Shown here piece after piece: positions 36,120-46,693 of a stretch of 64,000 bases of DNA. Source of the DNA: Rhyzopertha dominica (taxonomy: Eukaryota; Arthropoda; Insecta; Coleoptera; Bostrichidae). Each line of letters begins with the position of its first letter. The first letter of the stretch is position 1. Under the pieces are notes generated by a model that saw only the letters and a list, made by a program, of their open reading frames with translations, was not told the DNA's origin and made no database searches. The position numbers were made by a program, and so were the translations under genes. Location of the stretch: assembly GCA_025024175.1 (NCBI GenBank), contig QCXZ01000053.1:12338001-12402000 (forward strand), in the 5' to 3' direction.

Positions 36120-36620
36120 AATAAATAAAAATTATAGTGAAGGGTAGTCTTTTGGAGGAATGGAAGAAAATAAATTGTTTTTATCAAAAGAAACAAGGAA
36201 GCTCTCTTAAGGAATTTTGAGATTTTTAAGTTTGTTGGTCAAATCCAGTGTATTTTAATAGCTAAGGAATTGTTTACAACTTCACACGGAGAATCAAATT
36301 TAACTATTTTGCCACTTTGTAACACGGGGAATTTATGTAACAAACAACAGGTCTGATAGGACAACCATCTTCGTGTATTTTAGGAAGTCCATAAAGTCTA
36401 GGAGGTGAAGGGTTCATACATAAAATGTGTGAACAAAATTCTACTATTTTAAATAATTCTTGTAATTTTTTTGTCCTGTTCTAAACTATTTATTTGATCT
36501 AAATTAATATTACGTTTGTGTTGCTGGCATGCAGGTTACTTTTGGTTTGTGGTCAAGTTTGCTTGTTTCTAAATTTTTTGACTTTGTGAAGCGAATTATA
36601 AAAGTTTCTTTTTTCTTTAT
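36120..36620 (-). pseudogene. Penelope-like reverse transcriptase fragment
   Basis: The minus strand reads PSPPRLYGLPKIHEDGCPIR, PVVCYIN, then after stops ESFLVSFDKNNLFSSIP. These are early reverse-transcriptase blocks of Penelope-like elements (the LYGLPKIHK and DVNNLFPSIP regions). The second Asp-containing block reads DKNN rather than DVNN. Stops break the frame and the fragment is truncated at both sides. Confidence 0.7.
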
Positions 36621-37418
36621 TTTTATCTTTGATTGTACTGACCATGACTACCTTGTAGTCAAAAGCGCTGTACAATAAAATAATAAAGTGGATTACACTT
36701 AAAAATAATTTTCTTAAAGATTTCATTAATTATAAATCCACTTTGAGAATATGGATCAATTTTCAATCTTTGAAACTCAAAACGTTGCCGATTTGCTTTT
36801 CCAAAGCTTACTAGTTTTAAGATAAATCTATGTTGGTGTATTTTTTGCTGTAATTTTTTAATGCAAATAAAGTCAATTGATACGATATATTATAATTAAA
36901 GGGAATTTGCCACTTTGTCAGCTGAAATGGTAAAAAATTCCGTTGCGATATATTTTTGAAAATTATTAACAGCAAAAGTAGTGAGAAGAAGAAGGAAATT
37001 GAAATATACTGACATTTGAAACCACGGTGTATAATATAATTATATATAGTAATGATACTTACTAATGAAACCTCGAGTATTGAGTTATTCAGAGCATTCT
37101 CAGTACCTACACTTCTTTTAAACCCATAACTCAGAAATTAATAAGAAAACCAATTTATAAAAACAAAAGTAATAAATCAGCTCATTTTTGGAATTATTGT
37201 TAGAGATTTTAAAGTTTTTTAACTTATGCAATATTTTTTGCGCAAAACTTGCACTATGTATAGTTAATAGCTTTTGCTACAACTTATCATATTTTTATCC
37301 TTGGTAATAAACAGTATTAATCACAATTTTGTACGTAACAAATATTCATAACAATCTGTTTATAGTCATTGGTAGAACGACATAAACACCAACTAACGAA
37401 AATGAGAATCCTCAAAAC

Positions 37419-37424
37419 TTTATT
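37419..37424 (-). terminator. Poly(A) signal of gene H1
   Basis: AATAAA on the minus strand, about 100 nt after the H1 stop codon. Confidence 0.45.
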
Positions 37425-37526
37425 TAAACTAACCAACATCTAAACAGTGCACCATTCATTTCATCTTTATAAACTAAATATTCAAGAACACATAAACACT
37501 ATTTACAAGAGATAGATATGCATTTC

Positions 37527-37664
37527 TCATAAAATGCTACACGGTATGTAGCAGCCGCAAGGACAGCAAGGAGGAGGTGGGCCATGTGGTCCGTGTGGCC
37601 CAGGGGGTCCATGAGGTCCGTGCGGTCCATGGGGACCATGTCCATGTCCTGGTGGTGGTGGCAT
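37527..37664 (-). CDS. H1: 45-residue His/Pro/Gly protein with CaaL end
   Basis: Single coding exon. The ATG at 37664 follows a possible splice acceptor (ATCAG) by two bases; an in-frame upstream Met at 37733 is less likely because family members begin MPPP. Residues 1-32 are built of Gly-His/Pro-His-Gly units. Residues 33-42 are Cys-rich (CCPCGCYIPC), and the protein ends CSIL. Cys-Ser-Ile-Leu fits a CaaX box; Leu at the last position favours geranylgeranyltransferase I. The neighbouring cysteines could be palmitoylated. Inferred role: a small membrane-tethered, possibly metal-binding protein. No function is established. Related genes: 39707-39826 and 55402-55635. A plus-strand gene starts 102 bp away. 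Confidence 0.65.
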   Translation of the reverse strand: MPPPPGHGHGPHGPHGPHGPPGPHGPHGPPPPCCPCGCYIPCSIL

Positions 37665-37766
37665 TTCTGATTGAACACAGTTAAAAGTAAACAGTTGCAG
37701 TTCACCTTGATTTAAATCATTAAATTTAAACAAATAGTGTGTACCCAGGTGTAATTATGTCCTGAA

Positions 37767-38809
37767 ATGTATGATTCTTTGGACTTCCAGTCGTTGAATG
37801 TTGAAGTTGAAAATGGTGCTAATTTTGAACACTTGATTTCAGTGTAAAATACATTTTTTAATAAAACTACGTAGCAAAAGTTCTCCGTTTTCTCGAAAAT
37901 TGTTTAAGGACAGCTGGACGATATGACTTCCGTTTACCAACTTATTGACAATGCATGACCTTAACTAATAACACGCTCAGACACTTAATTTAATGAAATT
38001 TTCATGTTACGATATCAGAAACGGATTACTGCAAAAATCAACTGTTCTGTAATATGTAAATGCTAAAGCGCAATCTTAACTTCAGATTTAAAACAAAGCT
38101 TAATGGGTTCTATTCTATTTTCACTCTACTGCAGAACAATGATCTTGTGCCTAAAACACCATTTCACTTCCAGAATTTCCGTTTTGATAGCGTTTATCAT
38201 TTTAAAAGCCCTTTAAATTGCATGTGTATATGTAGAAAACTAGGTAATACTTACTGTTTTAACTTTGGTTGATGTTTTCTATAGGTACCGAAAGAGCAAA
38301 AACTTTCAAATGTCGCGTTATTTTGCACCGGCGATTATCTCTATTCAATAGGATTATTTATACCATGTGCGTAGCGGATGTATACCTGATAACGTACTTT
38401 ACGTTATCGTTATCTCCTCGGTTACCTATTAGGTGATTCATGCAGAATTGTCCATCACCTTTTTCTGGAACTGACTGTTTCATGTTTACCTGAATTGAAA
38501 TGGGATGGTTCAGTAATCACGTATGAACTCAGTTCAGAGTTGATTTGGAAAAAGCATGACGTCCATTGCTTAAAATCTGTCAGACAAATGCAATTACACG
38601 TGAATAATGGACTGATAAAAACTATATTGAGCCATTCCTCTTTAACATCACAGGTACCTACAAATATAACCCTGTAACTTGTGATCAACTCTGTACAATT
38701 ATTGCAGCTTTTAGCGCATTTTCCAAGAAAAGGTGCTATTCTCCGCACTTTCTCGGTCGGATGTCTGTCACTCATAGTGGAGAACGGCTCAACGGATCGG
38801 AATCGTTGA
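37767..38809 (+). CDS. Four-exon gene, 168-residue unknown protein
   Basis: The predicted coding exons are 37767-37841, 38135-38243, 38433-38653 and 38708-38809, with introns of 293, 189 and 54 bp. Acceptors (CTCTACTGCAG, CCTATTAG, TTATTGCAG) and donors (GTGTAA, GTAATA, GTACCT) are all GT-AG and phases agree (0, 1, 0), giving one frame of 507 nt. The product starts MYDSLDFQSLNVEVENGANF. It includes FHFQNFRFDSVYHFKSPLN, ELKWDGSVITYELSSELIWK, HCLKSVRQMQLHVNN and GAILRTFSVGCLSLIVEN, which looks like a compact mixed fold without signal peptide. I do not recognise the family. An alternative acceptor at 38068 would add 22 residues. It lies inside the cluster of His-rich genes, on the opposite strand. 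Confidence 0.55.
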
Positions 38810-38919
38810 TAGCTCATTTAATAGGTCCTGGCATAAGGGTGATCAATACCTACTGTTTTCTTTTGAAATTAAATATATCTCAGTAAGGGGATTTTTAATC
38901 TTGTTCGTTTAATCTTGCA

Positions 38920-39171
38920 ATACCCTACTTACTCCAAAGACAATAGGTTGTTTTGTGTAGTTGAAATTTATATGCATGCCAGATTTCAAGATCATATGTT
39001 AAGTCTTTTGAAAGCTATTGCGTCCACACACAAATCCACAGACACACAGACAAGAAATTTTTTGTGCTCAAATTATGTTTTCGACCATTTTAAAGCGATC
39101 AAGCAAATAAAAAATTTTGAAAATTTTTTTTCGCGATGCAGTACGTTTCCTTTGTTCAATGTGGACGTAAA
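38920..39171 (+). repeat. TACTTCCACATCC repeat, partial copy 4
   Basis: Matches the right-hand third of the copy at 13086-13952 (the CCTACTTAC block, the CACAGACACACAGACAAG run and the CGCGATGCAGTACG end). The left part is missing. Confidence 0.55.
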
Positions 39172-39706
39172 ATACCTTGCAATAGTAAATAATAATGTGA
39201 AAAGAAAATTAAATTTTAAGTAGTCTTGATATCTTTTTAGGTGTATTTTTTTTTAATTTTTCGGTTCTAGTAAGGGCAAGTGCGAACCCAAAAATACATC
39301 CAAAATATTCAGTTTACAAGTATAACATGCTTCATAGTACTTGTTGATCTACCACCAGGTAAATGAGTGAAAAGAAGTAAAACTAATGACCCGCCTTCTT
39401 GTAAAATAGGTTTTCAAATGATTATCATAAGATATAATGTCCACCCTTCTAACTGTTGGCACTATTCCTTAAACACTTATCTCAAAAGTCCTTCCCTGTT
39501 CTGTTCTGCTTAAAAAAATGCACAGTATAGATACAAAACAAGTTCCACTTCTTAATTATGCCACTCATAATTCACTATTGATATATAAACCAGCAAAAGC
39601 GAAACACCATTTACTATACTATAGTTCATCTGACAGTACACTTTTTACAAGATAATTAGCATTACAACAATAAATAGTCAGTCACATCGTAGGAGCCCTC
39701 CGCTAA
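39172..39706. other. Intergenic, nothing recognised
   Basis: AT-rich sequence between the partial repeat and H2. It includes the H2 3' region, where no clear AATAAA was found. Confidence 0.4.
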
Positions 39707-39826
39707 CTATAGTATCTGGCAGCATGGTCTGTGGGATCCTCCTGGAGGTGGTGGTCTTGGCGGTCTGGGACCTCTTGGTCCTTTATGCCCCCTCGGTCCT
39801 TTAGGCCCCCTTGGAGGTGGTGGCAT
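39707..39826 (-). CDS. H2: 39-residue Pro/Gly/Arg protein with CaaL end
   Basis: Too short for normal gene finders. The ATG at 39826 directly follows a TCTGAAG that could be a splice acceptor. It shares the MPPPP start and the C-terminal layout with H1 and H5: RPCCQIL, i.e. Cys36-Gln-Ile-Leu as CaaX with Cys35 just before. Unlike them it has few histidines (2) and many Arg/Lys; residues 7-21 form five Gly-Pro/His-Lys/Arg triplets. Inferred to be a prenylated paralogue with a basic rather than His-rich body, which could help bind acidic membranes. Function is unknown. An upstream non-coding exon probably exists. Confidence 0.6.
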   Translation of the reverse strand: MPPPPRGPKGPRGHKGPRGPRPPRPPPPGGSHRPCCQIL

Positions 39827-41784
39827 CTTCAGACGCAAGTTATTTTGGTATGAAATAGAATTTAGTACGACACGCAATTTAGTACCTAAATAATTGCATA
39901 CTGAATTTATAAAGCTTTTTTTATCAGGAATTACCTGATAGCATTATCATTTCATCCTGGTTGGCCTTGATTATTTAGTCAGACTACTTTTAAGCAATTT
40001 TTGCTAAAATTGTTTAATTTTAAGGCGTGGGTGACAAATTACGTGATGTGTGGCGTTTTTTTAATCTGTAAATATACGGACACGTAGTTTCAACAAATAT
40101 AATAATTAACAAAACAAACTTGTTTCAGCACTAATTTTATTAAATTGCAATTCTGTTTATTTAGTAAGTCGAAACAAGATCGCGATTTCTAACACTCACC
40201 GGCAGTTTATGCCTACATCAGATCACTTATCATTAAGTTGGAAGAAACTACTTCTCAACCTCTCAAGAATTACATATTGACTCTGCCTAACTCTTTAACT
40301 TAACTATTAGTGCGAGACCAGCCCGGTTATCTAAAGCATTTAAAAGAAATACAGAGAAGCGTGATTTTTTTCGAAATTGAAATTGAATTGAAGACATTAA
40401 AACGGGCGAATCTACATCTTTAACCCAATTTCAAATTTTACTTAAAGCACTTTCCAACAGGTTTTGCCAAATCTTATAATTACTCTACATCGCCAGCTGA
40501 ACCACAACACGAGATACCATTATGTACGAGAGATGAAATGAGACTATCTTTAAATTTTGGAAAAATAAGTTTCTTTACTAGTTTCTTTGCCGGATTGTGA
40601 TTAGTCTATACTACTCGCGAATCTCCCGAATATGGCACGTCGAATGGCAAAAAACTTGATTGCTAATCTTTTTTTTTAATTATCCCATATTAGTAACGAA
40701 AAATTGGAAGAAAAACTTCATATGGTTGCCAAACTGTAAATAATTCCCTACTTGTAATCAATGAGTGACAAATTTTGACATAAAGCAAACGAATATTCGA
40801 AAGCTTCCCATAACCCCGACGAATTATTGCAAAGAAGTCATAGTCTTTATCTTTTCAGAAGTTCTAACTGTATTCGCCCTTGTCCACGCTCTCTACATCA
40901 GTTTGCAATAAAACCGAATGAAATGATTTTGATACACTCTGGTACAGTTTCAGCATAGCCTGAATATGTTTTAAGCTACAATATTTTTAACTTAATCCAC
41001 TGGCAGAATATTATTATAGGCTTGAAAGGTATTAATTTTTAGACTTTTCCCTAAATCACTAATAATTTTGAAAAGTAAAAAAGAGCGTCCGTCGGCAATT
41101 TTAATCGATATTTTGCTGGCATTAAATCCACCCTTTTTCTTGTTCTCCTTAGCAGGGTCGAATAAGATTTAAAATACCTATTACTGCTCCTATTAATATT
41201 ACTGATATGGTTTATTGTCACTACTTTCTCTCTTTACGAGGAAATGCATTTGAAATGCTTTCGTTTAACAATGAATAAATAACTACACTCTTGTTAAGTC
41301 ACAGAGATGTAGCCACTATTCTATCTGGAGCAGGTGATCGCCATTGGCTTTTGAAATAAGAATGAGCAACATTGTTCTATGGGTCATCATGTGCAAAATG
41401 GCATGAGTGTTATCTAGTGCGATTTACTCATATGTTTTAGTGTTTTACCTATAATGTTTATTCGGAATTGCTGAGACTTTGTTGATGTCTACAATATTAC
41501 CATTATCTATAGTTTTCTGCATTCAAAGCGTTACACCTGATATATTTTTCTTGTCCGTGTGCTTTATATTACAAAATCTGCATGTAACTTTTATAGTAAT
41601 TTATTGAAGCTTAAAGTGGTTACACTATATAAAACTGCATTGGACATTTAACATAATAACATATAAATTACTGTCTAACGTTTTTAGCAACTCGACATGT
41701 CATTATGAGCGGTACTAACAAACTTATATATGATCTAATATAATATATTTAGTAATTTAACTGGTATTTTAAAAGCCGAATTCC
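39827..41784. other. Intergenic, nothing recognised
   Basis: AT-rich sequence. AATAAA on the minus strand near 41599 could serve H3, about 180 nt past its stop. No other feature was recognised. Confidence 0.4.
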
Positions 41785-41849
41785 TCAGAAGGGTCTGTGT
41801 CCTGGTCCATGGTGACCTGGGCCACCAGGTCTGTGCCCTCCTGGACCGC
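41785..41849 (-). CDS. H3 exon 2 (C-terminal exon)
   Basis: This 65-bp exon follows the acceptor TTTTACTTGTAG. It completes a Gly codon split in phase 1 and encodes GPGGHRPGGPGHHGPGHRPF and a stop. The tail Arg-Pro-Phe is like Arg-Pro-Tyr in H4, and no CaaX box is present. Confidence 0.65.
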
Positions 41850-42269
41850 CTACAAGTAAAAATAACAATTACGATATGCATTTCACATATAAGTTGTACA
41901 TATATTAATAGGAAAGTTTCACCAGTTTACGGGTCTTTGTAATAAAATTTTAAAAATCTTTTATTCTATTATGCTGAAAATACACAATATACCTGCCTTA
42001 TATATCCCCTTAGTGATAAAGTCAGGTTTAGGTATGTATCTTTACTGCTGCTTGCATATATTTTCTTCATTTTTATTAATTAATATAGTTTTCTTTTTAT
42101 GCATTAGGTACCTCAGTCTCAGGTCTCATAAAAATTGATATAAGTGTACCTAATACTTAAAGTGTTTGCGACGCAGACACATCTGATCTTTCATTCTGGG
42201 GAAGATTTCGTGAATTACTACCTACAGGAAATGACATCTAGCTGTGCCAGTAGGGCAGTTATGCTACAA
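41850..42269. other. H3 intron, anonymous part
   Basis: Intron sequence without recognisable features. Confidence 0.4.
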
Positions 42270-42515
42270 TAATGGCCCTCTTAGATAGAGGTTTCAAATA
42301 TTACTGGTAGATGGCGGCAACTTACAAGTGTAAGATTTTTAAACTTTTTGCTCTTTTTTATAATCTTATTCAGAGTAGAATGGACAATAATTATCATGCA
42401 ATAGGAGGACGTGGCATAGCAATATGTAATATAAACTTTCAATATGCTCTAAACTGTTACAACACGGAATAGGGTATGTGCTTTATTTTTAAAATTAAGT
42501 AGTGTCTCACAAGTT
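42270..42515. repeat. Interspersed repeat shared with 53580-53815
   Basis: About 230 bp that includes the blocks TAGATGGCGGCAACTT, GCAATAGGAGGACGTG and ACTTTCAATAT, in the same order and orientation as at 53580-53815. It lies in the H3 intron. Its family is not recognised, although the second copy sits amid Penelope fragments. Confidence 0.6.
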
Positions 42516-43937
42516 TCATTTATTTTTAAGTGTTTTTGAACTTATCATAGTTTGAGTGTTTCCAAATTTATTGTTTAACATTCAATTTGGCGAAATTTAA
42601 AGTCAAGCGAACAAATGAATGTGCAGTAGTACATAGCTTCTTAATAGTTATATTACGATAAGCATTGTTATACAGTAACTTTATACCTATGACGATAAAC
42701 TGAATGGTTGGTATTTGTAGTTTTATAACTTGAAATGAAAATAAAACCTTATTCAAAAATTACACATTCAACATGGAACGCCAGCTATCGGTAATTCGTA
42801 AAATCTTGAATTCGCCGGCAAAAGAGGGATGCTAGCGAATCGCTCTTTTGGTATCCTTAGTGGAGTTATTGGTAATACAGAGTCTTAGTAGAAGCGCTTA
42901 TCTGATATCAGCTTATTTACAGCTTCCTGTAATCACCCATTGAAAATGAATGAAAGGCGTACGTAATCTTTTTAGATTGGATTTAAGTCTGGCCCCATAC
43001 TTTTACCAAGAATATATATCATGCAAGCAAATGGTGGTGGCAGCTTTCAATTCACAAAACGAATTATTAGCCAGACCAACGATAGCGAAACAATAGACAA
43101 TTGTAATGATGGTTTAAAAAAATACAATCAACGAAAATTAAAATCAAGTGTGTTATGTTTATTAAGTTAACGAATATAAATTAGTATTATTTAATTCCCG
43201 TTCCTTATGTAAAATTGCAAGTTTTAACTGCAATGTGTGATTGAATATTCAAACAACGGTAGAAACATAGATGTGTGCTTCGGCAAAAAAGAATGCTTGG
43301 AAATAAATAATTCTCATACGCACATGAGTTTACAGAATATTTGAGAAACAGATTGGTACGTTTTTTTTTACATTGTATTTTAATTTGAAAAATAATAATA
43401 CCGAAAGGTGCGATATTTCAGATTGCACAAAAAAAAACAATTTTTACTTCAAGTTTCAAGTGCCAAAAGACTAAACAACTCGTTAACAGTGGATAAAAGT
43501 AGTTTGTGATGTATATTATAACGTTGTATTATGCTAGTCAGGGACATGGTCCTGAAAACATTTGAACATATTCGTCAGTTGGCACACAGGTTAAGTTTTT
43601 TTTCGGTGTTTAGTATAAACGTATTGGAAACCAGCGGAAATAAAAGGAAGGTAAAATGGGGATAGAATTGTAAGTTTGTGAGTCTAATTTAATGTACCTT
43701 TCGGATGTTGGAAAAAGTTAATGGCCCACTAGATATTTTGAAAAGAAAAATTTAGTTATTCTTCAAAATATCTAGTAACACACGAATTTTTTCAAAAACC
43801 CAAAAGCTGCATGCAATTCTAAACTGCAAATATTTACCCATTTACCCTTCCTTCTATCCTCTCTAGTTTCCGAAGCCCCATGCTAAACATTGAACATCAC
43901 CCTGAATATCCAGATAATGTTATGCAGTTGTACTTAC
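42516..43937. other. H3 intron, remainder
   Basis: Anonymous AT-rich intron. A perfect 15-bp inverted repeat with a 19-nt loop lies at 43728-43776. Confidence 0.45.
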
Positions 43938-44151
43938 CAGGACGATGCCCGCCAGGTCCACCCCAGCCACCAGGTCCATGGTGAGGTCCCCCAGGTCCAG
44001 GTCCCCATCCCCCTGGTCCGTGATTGCCTCCAGGCCCGTGATGGTGACCTCCAGGTCCATGATGTCCGCCTGGTCCGTGGTGATGGCCCCCGGGCCCATG
44101 ATGATGACCTCCAGGTCCGTGATGGTGGCCAGGTCCTCGCCCAGGATGCAT
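43938..44151 (-). CDS. H3 exon 1: Gly/His/Pro-rich protein
   Basis: The ATG at 44151 opens 71 codons plus one base before a strong GTAAGT donor. It joins 41785-41849 to give a 92-residue protein. The body is a run of Gly-His-His-His-Gly-Pro-Gly repeats with one Trp-bearing part (GGWGPGP, GGWGGPGG). No signal peptide or membrane segment is visible. His density suggests Zn/Ni/Cu binding or pH-dependent phase behaviour; both are inferences. The gene structure (MHP start, phase-1 intron late in the repeat region, Arg-Pro-aromatic end) is the same as in H4, so the two are likely duplicates. The plus strand is also open here only because of the repeat composition. Confidence 0.7.
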
Positions 44152-44208
44152 GTTTTGTCGAAATAGCTTTGCTAATACGTACTAGTCTAAATACTCCGCA
44201 CTAATGTG

Positions 44209-44214
44209 TTTATA
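44209..44214 (-). promoter_or_regulatory. TATA-like box of H3
   Basis: TATAAA on the minus strand 58 bp upstream of the H3 ATG. A similarly placed CTATAA precedes H4, which supports it. Confidence 0.4.
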
Positions 44215-45389
44215 CTTGTAGATAAGTAGATAAGAGTTATGCGAGAGTGTTGTATGATGGGATCATGGCTTTTTTAGGATATTTATTGTCGTGCCATTTT
44301 ATGTATACGGACAGTGTTTTTCATTTAATCGGACTGACTGTAAAAGTCTACGACTCTTGCTGGTTCTTGAGCGGATAATAGATATAAAACTTTTTGAATA
44401 TTCTTAAATTTTGCTCCCAAAAAGTTTTTTTCAGAGAGATCTTTAGAATGGCATCCCAACTCGGCACAATTTTAATGTTTGACGGCGATACAGTACACCT
44501 TGGCCATATGTTCATTTTCGAAATTTAGCTTATGCTTGGACACAAGAAGTATTCCGGAAAAATACAGAGAAATCTAGTAATGGTAGCAAACGATGTATAC
44601 AATCCGAATGTGGTAAAAGTGACAAATTTAAAACACTCTGAGATCGTAAACTAATACACTTAACCGTCAAAATTTTGTCACGCTCCTTCATTTTGACATA
44701 GCATAGATCAACAAATAGTTATTTTATAAAAAGTTGTAGTAGGTTTTGTGCAGTTGCTTTTTTTTAATGTTCACTTCTTTACTGTGCAATATTACCTTCA
44801 GGTCGTTGCAAAATTTACAAACACATTTTTTACTGACCTAGGTATGTATATTGAAATGACCACAAAGTATTTTTTACATGTATATTAGTTGTAGTAACTT
44901 GATTACGAATGTGTTTAGTACTGCGACCTTACCGTTTACAGATTTTCTGGGATCTTTCACGATCAGAACAAGATAACGTCCTGTAATACTGAGGCATGTT
45001 TGCAAGATTTGACGCTTTTTGTCTGATCGGCGGAAACATGGTCTAGAGCGATTTCCCACATTAACTGATGCATTTGCGAAAAACCCCTTCTATGTTAGCT
45101 GAACTCGCAAAAACCCCTACAAAATTTGAATTAGACACCGGGGTTCCTTTTTAAGTAAATTGAAATCTTGTAGTTAGTTGCGTTTTGATATTTTGACAAC
45201 ATACTAGAAATTTAATGCCGTGTCGGGCTCAATAGTATTGTTGAATAGTATCCTTAAATTCAGTTATCTAATACTAAATACAACAGAACTAGCAGTATGT
45301 GGATAAAAATTGGCAATTATTAGTTACTAAGTAGTGTACATTAACAATTGACAGTTATTGAATAATTAAAGTTACTCAGTTATGTGATA
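44215..45389. other. Intergenic, nothing recognised
   Basis: AT-rich sequence up to the mariner insertion; no motif seen. Confidence 0.4.
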
Positions 45390-46693
45390 CAAGGCATGTT
45401 TTTTAAGTAAGTACCGTTTTACGATTCCGCCGCCGCAGCGCTACGGTCGGCGCTCCGCGCAAGCGCGCTGGTTACCTACATCTCTTGTATACGCACTGAC
45501 GCCATTACAGTTTGATTCTTCATTGTATACGTTGTTTACTGAGTGTTTAAGATGCCTCCTACAATCGTGAGTCCCACCGATTGTGAAGTACGGGCTGTTA
45601 TACGATTTCTTAGTGCTAAAGGCGTAAAACCGATCGATATTCATCGTGAGATCTGTGAAGTTTACGGACAAAACATTATGAGTGATGGAATGGTAAGGAA
45701 ATGGGTGAGAGCATTTAAAGATGGCCGCACAAATGTGCATGATGAAGAACGGAGTGGGCGTTCTTCGGTCGTTAATGAAGATTTGGTGCAGAAAGTGAAC
45801 GAAAAGGTGAGAGAAAACAGACGCTTTACAATTTCATCATTGTGCGACTGCTTTCCTCAATATTCTCGTAGTGTTTTGTATCGCATTGTGACCGAGAACT
45901 TGAATTACCGGAAATTGTGTTCACGTTGGGTTCCGAAAATGTTGACGGATTTGCACAAAACCCAACGTTTAGGCAATGCATTGACTTTCCTTGAGCGGTA
46001 CCACAACGAAGGTGAAGATTTTTTAGACCAAATTGTTACTGGTGACGAAACATGGGTGGTCTACGTCACACCGGAATCGAAACAACAATCCCTGGAATGG
46101 CGACATTCATCATCACCCAAAAAAGTGAAGTTTAAGCAAACAATTTCTGCCCGGAAAATCATGCGCACAGTTTTTTGGGACAGAAAAGGAGTATTCCTAG
46201 TGGAGTTTCTGCCTCGTAATGAGACAATCAATGCAGCGTCTTATTGTAAGACATTGAACAATCTGCGTCGTGCAATCCAGAACAAAAGACGTGGCAAGTC
46301 GAGTAAGGGTATCGTTTTGCTGCATGACAATGCCCGTCCACATGTGGCTAATCGGACCAAAGATCTCATCAAATCTTTTAATAGCCCTGATCTGGCGCCC
46401 AGCGACTACCATTTGTTCCTGCACTTGAAGAATCACCTGGGTGGTCAGCGTCTTCAAGACGATAACGAAGTAGAAACATTTGTGATACAGTGGTTAACAA
46501 GTCAGGCGGCAGAATTTTATGAGGAGGGTATTAAAAAACTGGTGCCACGTTATGACAAGTGCCTCAATATTCACGGAAATTATGTAGAAAAGTAGATTAA
46601 GGTACAGGCTTTCATGTAAGATAAAATTATTGCGATATCTTTGCACGTCTTTTTTTAATTCCAAAACGGCACTTACTTAAAAAACATGCCTCG
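45390..46693 (+). mobile_element. Mariner element, 1304 bp
   Basis: Terminal inverted repeats of 31 bp (45390-45420 and 46663-46693) begin CAAGGCATGTTTTTTAAG and, on the reverse strand, CGAGGCATGTTTTTTAAG. They differ at only a few positions and are flanked by TA on each side, the usual mariner target. The transposase fills the interior. Near-identical repeats and an uninterrupted frame indicate a young insertion. It sits between H3 and H4. Confidence 0.9.
45543..46595 (+). CDS. Mariner transposase, open frame but shortened catalytic spacing
   Basis: 350 codons from the ATG at 45543; the second Met (45552, MPPTIVSPTD) may be the real start. The N-terminal third has the helix-turn-helix DNA-binding regions, and the linker reads WVPKMLT. 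The catalytic domain has Asp168 in TGDETW, Asp262 in LLHDNARPH and Asp288 in PDLAPSDYHLF. Mariner transposases have 34 residues between the last two Asp; here only 25 lie between them. The segment that normally precedes SPDLAPSD is missing, a loss of 9 residues that keeps the frame. The protein is therefore probably inactive even though it has no stop or frameshift. Confidence 0.85.
   Translation: MFKMPPTIVSPTDCEVRAVIRFLSAKGVKPIDIHREICEVYGQNIMSDGMVRKWVRAFKDGRTNVHDEERSGRSSVVNEDLVQKVNEKVRENRRFTISSLCDCFPQYSRSVLYRIVTENLNYRKLCSRWVPKMLTDLHKTQRLGNALTFLERYHNEGEDFLDQIVTGDETWVVYVTPESKQQSLEWRHSSSPKKVKFKQTISARKIMRTVFWDRKGVFLVEFLPRNETINAASYCKTLNNLRRAIQNKRRGKSSKGIVLLHDNARPHVANRTKDLIKSFNSPDLAPSDYHLFLHLKNHLGGQRLQDDNEVETFVIQWLTSQAAEFYEEGIKKLVPRYDKCLNIHGNYVEK

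Noticed and set aside
39707..39826. H2 as a collagen fragment
   Set aside because: Only five Gly-x-Lys/Arg triplets. The start and Cys-Cys-Gln-Ile-Leu end match H1 and H5 instead.
43890..44204. Plus-strand open frames over H3 (and similarly over H4 at 50114-50359 and H5 at 55438-55689)
   Set aside because: They are the reverse of GC-rich His/Pro/Gly codon repeats and lack good starts. The minus-strand frames have proper starts and, for H3 and H4, phase-matched splice sites.
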